Source of the DNA: Frankia sp.
GTDB taxonomy: Bacteria > Actinomycetota > Actinomycetes > Frankiales > Frankiaceae
Length of the DNA stretch: 10,012 bases
Assembly: GCA_019689615.1 (NCBI GenBank)
Contig: JADGHD010000137.1
Coordinates: forward strand, 1 to 10,012
Direction: 5' to 3'
Shown: one piece after another, positions 6,846 to 10,012 of the stretch
Numbering within the stretch: the stretch's first letter is position 1
Layout: each line of letters opens with the position of its first letter
The notes under the pieces: generated by a model
The model's database searches: none
What the model was told of the DNA's origin: nothing
Seen by the model: only the letters and a program-made list of their open reading frames with translations
Program-made: the position numbers and the translations under genes

Positions 6846-8060
6846 ATGAGTGACCGCACTGGTTCCGAGTGGGGACGTGTCGCCGACGATGGCACCGTCT
6901 ACGTCCGGACCTCCGACGGGGAGCGCGCCGTCGGCTCCTGGCGGGCAGGCAGCCCGGATGAGGGCCTGGCCCACTTCGTACGCCGTTACGAAGACCTGTC
7001 CGCCGAGATCGAGCTGCTCGAACGGCGGGTGACGATCCCCGGCGTGGACCCGTCCGGGGTCGCGGCCAGTGCGCAGCGGCTGCTCGCCGCACTGCCCACC
7101 GCCGCCGTCGTCGGTGACCTGGCGGCGCTGCAGCGGCGGCTGGAGGCGCTGCTGGCCGCCTGCGAGGCCCGCAAGTCACAGGTTCAGGCCGAGCGCGCGG
7201 CCCGGGTGGCCAAGGCGATCGCGGCCAAGGAGGAGCTGGTCGCCGAGGCGGAACGGCTGGCCAAGAGCTCCGACTGGAAGGCGGTCAGCGAGCGCTTCCG
7301 CACCATCGGCGACGAGTTCCGCTCCATCACCGGGGTGGACAAGCGGACCGACTCCGGGCTGTGGCGGCGGATCGTCGCGGCCCGCGAGGAGTTCGCCCGC
7401 CGCCGCACCGCGCACTTCGCCGCGCTCGACACCCAGCGCGCGCGGTCGAAGGAGCGCAAGGAAGCGATCATCGCCGAGGCGGAGTCGCTGGCCAGCTCCA
7501 CCGACTGGGGCCCGACGAGCGCGCGCTTCCGCGAGCTGATGGCCGACTGGAAGTCGGCCGGCCGGGCGGCCAAGGACGTCGACGACGAGCTGTGGGCCCG
7601 GTTCCGGGCGGCGCAGGACGCCTTCTTCAGCCGGCGCAACGCGGTGAACGCCCAGCGCGACGCCGAGGCGCGGGCGAACCAGGCGGCCAAGGAGGCGCTG
7701 CTGGCCGAGGCCAGCCAGCTCGACCCGGCCGACACGGACCGTTCGCTGCGCCGGCTGCGCGAGATCCAGGACCGCTGGGACGCGATCGGCCGGGTGCCGC
7801 GGGAGGGCGCCGGGCAGCTCGAGCGCCGGCTCGCCGCGATCGGCGACCGGATCCGCGAGGCAGCCGACGCCCGCTGGTCCCGCAACGACGCCGAGACCTC
7901 GCCGTTCGTCGCCAAGCTGCGGGAGAACGTCGCCCGGCTCGAGGCCAAGCTGGAGAAGGCGAAGGCCTCCGGCCGGACCAAGGACATCGCCGAGGCCGAG
8001 GCCGCGCTGGCGACCCACCGCGCCTGGCTGGCCCAGACGGCCCGCGGCTCCGACCGCTGA
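6846..8060 (+). CDS. DUF349 repeat protein
   Basis: A 404-residue, highly charged, helical cytoplasmic protein. The N-terminus (MSDRTGSEWGRVADDGTVYV, then RTSDGERAVGSW) matches the conserved opening of actinobacterial DUF349 proteins, so I chose ATG 6846 over upstream in-frame starts at 6744, 6798 and 6807. A weak GGGA lies five bases before it. Three DUF349-type repeats follow: about 128-196 (SSDWKAVSERFRTIGDEFRS), 204-272 (SSTDWGPTSARFRELMADWK) and a more diverged 281-347 (LRRLREIQDRWDAIGRV). Residues 355-400 form a charged, probably coiled-coil tail (KLRENVARLEAKLEKAKASG). The family's molecular role is not firmly established to my knowledge, so I give none. It is transcribed away from the ABC operon and stands alone, with a hairpin 22 bases after its stop. 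Confidence 0.88.
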   Translation: MSDRTGSEWGRVADDGTVYVRTSDGERAVGSWRAGSPDEGLAHFVRRYEDLSAEIELLERRVTIPGVDPSGVAASAQRLLAALPTAAVVGDLAALQRRLEALLAACEARKSQVQAERAARVAKAIAAKEELVAEAERLAKSSDWKAVSERFRTIGDEFRSITGVDKRTDSGLWRRIVAAREEFARRRTAHFAALDTQRARSKERKEAIIAEAESLASSTDWGPTSARFRELMADWKSAGRAAKDVDDELWARFRAAQDAFFSRRNAVNAQRDAEARANQAAKEALLAEASQLDPADTDRSLRRLREIQDRWDAIGRVPREGAGQLERRLAAIGDRIREAADARWSRNDAETSPFVAKLRENVARLEAKLEKAKASGRTKDIAEAEAALATHRAWLAQTARGSDR

Positions 8061-8082
8061 CCCACGCCCCACCGGCCGCCCC

Positions 8083-8114
8083 GCGGCCGCGCGGGTGAAC
8101 GGGTCCGCGGCCGC
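8083..8114 (+). terminator. Hairpin after the DUF349 gene, possible terminator
   Basis: Two copies of the self-complementary GCGGCCGC (8083-8090 and 8107-8114) can pair, extended by one G-C pair to 9 bases, around a 14-base loop. The structure starts 22 bases after the stop codon. There is no T-tract after it, so it could be a U-less terminator or simply a GC-rich stem. Confidence 0.4.
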
Positions 8115-8149
8115 CATGGCCGACCGCCCCGGCGCCGTCGCCGGCGTCT

Positions 8150-8311
8150 CCTGCCCGCGCTTCCCCGCTGCCCGCCTCGTGCCGTGAGCTGCTCGCCATA
8201 GCCCCGCTGTCCGGCGAGCGACGCCTGCCCGCGCTTCCCGGCTGGCCGCGTCGTGCCGTGACGGCCGGGCCGGTCCTGGCCGCGCTCCCCCGCTGGCCGT
8301 ACGTGCCGCGA
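8150..8311. repeat. Three imperfect direct repeats of about 38 bases with a hairpin between copies 1 and 2
   Basis: Copy 1 (8150-8187) and copy 2 (8224-8261) are both 38 bases and match at 35 positions; the three differences are all C to G changes. Both begin CCTGCCCGCGCTTCCC and end TCGTGCCGTGA. Copy 3 (8275-8311) is 37 bases and more diverged (CCTGGCCGCGCT, ending CGTGCCGCGA). Start-to-start distances are 74 and 51 bases, so this is not a CRISPR array. Between copies 1 and 2, GCTCGCC (8191-8197) and GGCGAGC (8213-8219) form a 7-base stem with a 15-base loop. A 12-base piece of the unit, CCCGCTGGCCGT, recurs at 9262-9273 just after the XRE gene. This suggests a dispersed intergenic repeat family. 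Confidence 0.65.
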
Positions 8312-8383
8312 GGCGGGGTGCGCGGCGGGGTGACATGTGGTCCGTGGGCGGGCGAAGAGTGCTTGCTTGCACAAACCGTCTGC

Positions 8384-8412
8384 TTGCCAGAGTTAGCGTT
8401 GTGGCGTACGGT
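8384..8412 (+). promoter_or_regulatory. Sigma70-type promoter for the XRE regulator
   Basis: A -35 box TTGCCA (8384-8389, five of six matches to TTGACA) and a -10 box TACGGT (8407-8412, TANNNT form) are separated by 17 bases, the optimal spacing. Transcription would start near 8418-8420, about 120 bases before the XRE start codon. Two copies of TGCTTGC (8360-8366 and 8381-8387), 21 bases apart, lie on the same helix face, and the second overlaps the -35 box. This is a plausible repressor site, perhaps for the XRE protein itself. Confidence 0.55.
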
Positions 8413-8424
8413 AATCGGAGCCTG

Positions 8425-8553
8425 ATGAATGCGTGTCCACCACCGGCCGCGAACGGCCGGCAGCGACGACCGACAGACGACCCGCAGAGAACAGACGGTG
8501 GGCCCGCGTCCTGGTTGGCGGAAGGAGGTCAGAAGACCTGGTGGCGGCCCTGA
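8425..8553 (+). CDS. Possible 42-codon upstream ORF in the XRE leader
   Basis: ATG 8425 opens a 42-residue frame (MNACPPPAANGRQRRPTDDP at the start, ending KTWWRP) that stops at 8553, overlapping the XRE start at 8541 by 13 bases. The predicted transcription start is only about 6 bases before the ATG, so it would be translated nearly leaderless. Tandem Trp codons lie close to the stop. Nothing shows that it is translated, and a chance open frame in GC-rich DNA is the main alternative. Confidence 0.2.
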   Translation: MNACPPPAANGRQRRPTDDPQRTDGGPASWLAEGGQKTWWRP

Positions 8554-9254
8554 ACGTGCGCGAGCTCGGCGACTTCATCCGGGACCAGCGGCGGGCGGCC
8601 CAGATCTCGCTGCGACAGCTCGCCAAGCAGGCGGGCGTGAGCAACCCGTACCTGAGCCAGATCGAACGCGGCCTGCGCAAGCCGTCCGCCGAGATCCTGC
8701 AGCAGATCGCCAAGGCGCTGCGCATCTCCGCGGAAGTGCTCTATGTGCAGGCCGGGATCCTGGAGGAACGGGAGGGCGGCGAGGACGTGCACACCGCCGT
8801 GCTCGCCGACGAAGTCCTGACCGCGCGCCAGAAGCAGGTCATCCTCGACATCTACGACGCGTTCCGCCGGGAGAACGCGCTCGCCGCGGAAAGCGGCGAC
8901 AGCGCGGCCGATGCCCCGGCGGCACCGGACCCGGCGACACCGGACCCGGCGGCCCTGGCCGGCGTCGTCGACGCGGCTGACAACAAGGAGGGCGTGGCGC
9001 GGGGCCGTGGCCGCCGGGCCACCGGCGCCCGGGCGGCAGCCGGCACCAAGCCCGGCGAGCGGCCGGCCCCCCGCCGCCGCGCGGCCACCGCGGCGAAGGC
9101 CGGCAAGGCCCGGAGCACGGCAACGCCCGCGGACCTCGGCGCCGACACCACCGACCCGAGCGCCGCCCCTGGCCCGCGGGCCGCACTGGCCGCCACCGGC
9201 GAGCCCGCCGGCACCCAGACGGCAGGCGACGGCCTGGCCTCGCCACAGGCCTGA
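8541..9254 (+). CDS. XRE-family transcriptional regulator, Rv0474-like, with long low-complexity tail
   Basis: A 237-residue cytoplasmic DNA-binding protein. Residues 8-68 are a classic XRE helix-turn-helix: LGDFIRDQRRAAQISLRQLA, then KQAGVSNPYLSQIERGLRKP and SAEILQQIAKALRISAEVLY. The segment YVQAGILEEREGG and the helix TARQKQVILDIYDAFRREN (95-112) complete the conserved core seen in actinobacterial relatives. Residues 115-237 are Ala/Pro/Gly-rich with a basic middle (RGRGRRATGAR, PAPRRRAATAAKAGKAR), probably disordered; a 15-base tandem repeat (8923-8951) encodes PDPATPDPA. The start is GTG 8541, matching the family N-terminus (AALNVRELG). GGAGGT at 8524-8529 is 11 bases away, a long spacing. 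A good promoter lies upstream. The HbhA-like gene starts 144 bases downstream, the same order as Rv0474-hbhA. Family certain; the target and whether it controls the next gene are inferred. Confidence 0.9.
   Translation: MAALNVRELGDFIRDQRRAAQISLRQLAKQAGVSNPYLSQIERGLRKPSAEILQQIAKALRISAEVLYVQAGILEEREGGEDVHTAVLADEVLTARQKQVILDIYDAFRRENALAAESGDSAADAPAAPDPATPDPAALAGVVDAADNKEGVARGRGRRATGARAAAGTKPGERPAPRRRAATAAKAGKARSTATPADLGADTTDPSAAPGPRAALAATGEPAGTQTAGDGLASPQA
8923..8951 (+). repeat. Two-copy 15-base tandem repeat inside the XRE tail
   Basis: CACCGGACCCGGCGA at 8923-8937 is followed directly by CACCGGACCCGGCG at 8938-8951. It encodes the Pro/Asp/Ala-rich linker after the conserved core. The unit is a multiple of three, so copy-number change would keep the frame. 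It marks where the conserved domain gives way to the variable tail. Confidence 0.6.
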
Positions 9255-9359
9255 CCGCGGCCCCGCTGGCCGTTTCGCAGCTTCATCCAGCCGGTGTGAC
9301 CCAACTTGACCCTGAAGGCGGTGCACCGCAGACCCGACGAAACCGATTACGCGAATCCG

Positions 9360-9381
9360 CACCGGGACGCTCGTCCCGGTG
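9360..9381 (+). promoter_or_regulatory. Perfect 10-base-pair hairpin beside the HbhA-like ribosome site
   Basis: CACCGGGACG (9360-9369) and CGTCCCGGTG (9372-9381) pair perfectly across two bases; with realistic geometry this is 9 pairs around a GCTC tetraloop. It ends 3 bases before AAGGAG (9385-9390), the Shine-Dalgarno of the gene at 9399. It leaves the ribosome site free, so it may stabilise the 5' end, act as a ribosome standby structure, or be a DNA operator. An upstream TTGACC (9306-9311) lacks a matching -10 box, so I do not call a separate promoter. Confidence 0.5.
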
Positions 9382-9398
9382 ATGAAGGAGATACCCAG

Positions 9399-9998
9399 AT
9401 GCCTACCGAGCGCAGCACCAGCAGCACGACCAGGACCCGGCGGACGTCGACCGCGCGGAGCAGGACCGCCGCCAGCACGTCCGCCGCATCGTCCACCGGC
9501 GCCGGCGCCGCCACCTCCGCGAGCACGCCCAGGCCATCGGCCGGCGCCCAGGCCAACGGTGCCCGCCCGCAGCTGTCCGACGTCCGCCGCCCGCTGTACG
9601 CCTCCGTCGGCGCGGCGGACATGGCCGTCGAGAAGCTGCGCGCCCTGCCGACCACCGCGAGCAGCGAGGTGCGCCGGATCTCCGACAAGGTCGGCGAGCT
9701 GACGATCGAGGCCGTGAAGATCCCGACCCAGGTCGGCTCGGTGGTGCGCGCCCTGCCGGACGCCGTCTCCGCCCAGTTGTCCGACGTCGCGGGCCGGGCG
9801 GCGCAGCTCTACAACTCCTGGGCCGACCGGGGCGAGCAGCGGGTCACCGGGATCAAGCGCAACCCGGCCACCACCCAGGCGGTGAGCCGCACCAGGACCG
9901 CGGTCAGCCGGACCAAGGCGGCGAGCACCTCCGCCCGCCGGGCCGCCGACGCGGTCGGCAAGGCCGTCGGCGAGGCGGCCACCAGCCGCCCCCGCTGA
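9399..9998 (+). CDS. HbhA-like protein (heparin-binding haemagglutinin family) with basic N-terminal tail
   Basis: A 199-residue protein. ATG 9399 has an excellent AAGGAG Shine-Dalgarno 8 bases upstream, so the start is firm. Residues 58-155 resemble the mycobacterial HbhA core: LSDVRRPLYASVGAADMAVE parallels the KAPLLAALGAADLAL region of HbhA, and AAQLYNSWADRGEQRVTGIK parallels its YNELVERGEAALERL region; the helices are amphipathic and likely coiled. The first 57 residues are Ser/Thr/Arg/Ala-rich and basic (TSSTTRTRRTSTARSRTAAS). The C-terminus (156-199) has scattered Arg/Lys but no Lys-Ala-Ala-Pro repeats, the feature that binds heparin in mycobacteria. No signal peptide or membrane helix is seen. 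Adhesin function therefore should not be assumed; a role in cell-envelope or storage-lipid association is an alternative. It follows the XRE gene in the Rv0474-Rv0475 order. The window ends 14 bases after its stop. Confidence 0.72.
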   Translation: MPTERSTSSTTRTRRTSTARSRTAASTSAASSTGAGAATSASTPRPSAGAQANGARPQLSDVRRPLYASVGAADMAVEKLRALPTTASSEVRRISDKVGELTIEAVKIPTQVGSVVRALPDAVSAQLSDVAGRAAQLYNSWADRGEQRVTGIKRNPATTQAVSRTRTAVSRTKAASTSARRAADAVGKAVGEAATSRPR

Positions 9999-10012
9999 CC
10001 TGACCACCCACC

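Noticed and set aside
6634..7179. N-terminal extension of permease 1 to 538 residues
   Set aside because: It overlaps the well-supported DUF349 gene on the other strand and reads as Arg/Ser/Pro-rich nonsense before the first membrane helix.
8150..8311. CRISPR array
   Set aside because: Only three imperfect copies, uneven spacing of 74 and 51 bases, a spacer that itself forms a hairpin, and no cas genes.
9306..9350. Separate promoter for the HbhA-like gene from TTGACC
   Set aside because: No TANNNT box lies at 16-19 bases; the nearest AT-rich hexamer (GATTAC, 9345) is over 30 bases away.
8529..10007. 492-codon minus-strand frame opposite the XRE and HbhA-like genes
   Set aside because: Antisense shadow; both plus-strand genes have family motifs and ribosome sites, and this frame has neither.

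Overview
The window is very GC-rich (well above 70 % by eye). It uses GTG as well as ATG starts and has long antisense shadow frames, as expected of a high-GC actinobacterium. The protein families (a TPR-containing XRE-like regulator, a DUF349 repeat protein, an HbhA-like protein next to an XRE regulator) fit a Frankia- or Streptomyces-type actinomycete. I cannot name the species from sequence alone.

Left part, minus strand. At 103-155 a strong GC hairpin closes a 449-residue XRE/TPR-type regulator (156-1505). A 464-base spacer with several palindromes but no convincing gene follows. Then comes a complete ABC importer operon of the carbohydrate (CUT1) type, read right to left: permease 1 (5563-6633), permease 2 (4730-5566), lipoprotein solute-binding protein (3157-4518) and ATPase (1970-3160). 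Two junctions are 4-base ATGA overlaps. The third is a 211-base spacer, nearly free of U in the transcript, ending in a nested hairpin just before the binding-protein ribosome site. The order permease-permease-binder-ATPase is the one I recall for mycobacterial ugpAEBC, but the substrate cannot be read from the sequence.

Right part, plus strand. After a 212-base divergent spacer comes a DUF349 repeat protein (6846-8060), then a 480-base spacer with a hairpin, three copies of an imperfect 38-base direct repeat and a good sigma70-like promoter (8384-8412). That promoter drives an XRE regulator (8541-9254), followed by an HbhA-like protein (9399-9998) with a hairpin 3 bases before its Shine-Dalgarno sequence. 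The regulator/HbhA pair matches the Rv0474-Rv0475 (hbhA) neighbourhood of Mycobacterium tuberculosis. The basic low-complexity segment of the HbhA-like protein sits at the N-terminus instead of as a lysine-rich C-terminal tail.

Most of the window is ordinary actinobacterial core or accessory content, and I see no evidence for a wholly new system. The points most worth checking are the HbhA-like pair and its RNA structures, the direct repeats at 8150-8311, the U-free operon spacer, and a possible one-base frameshift at the start of permease 1.
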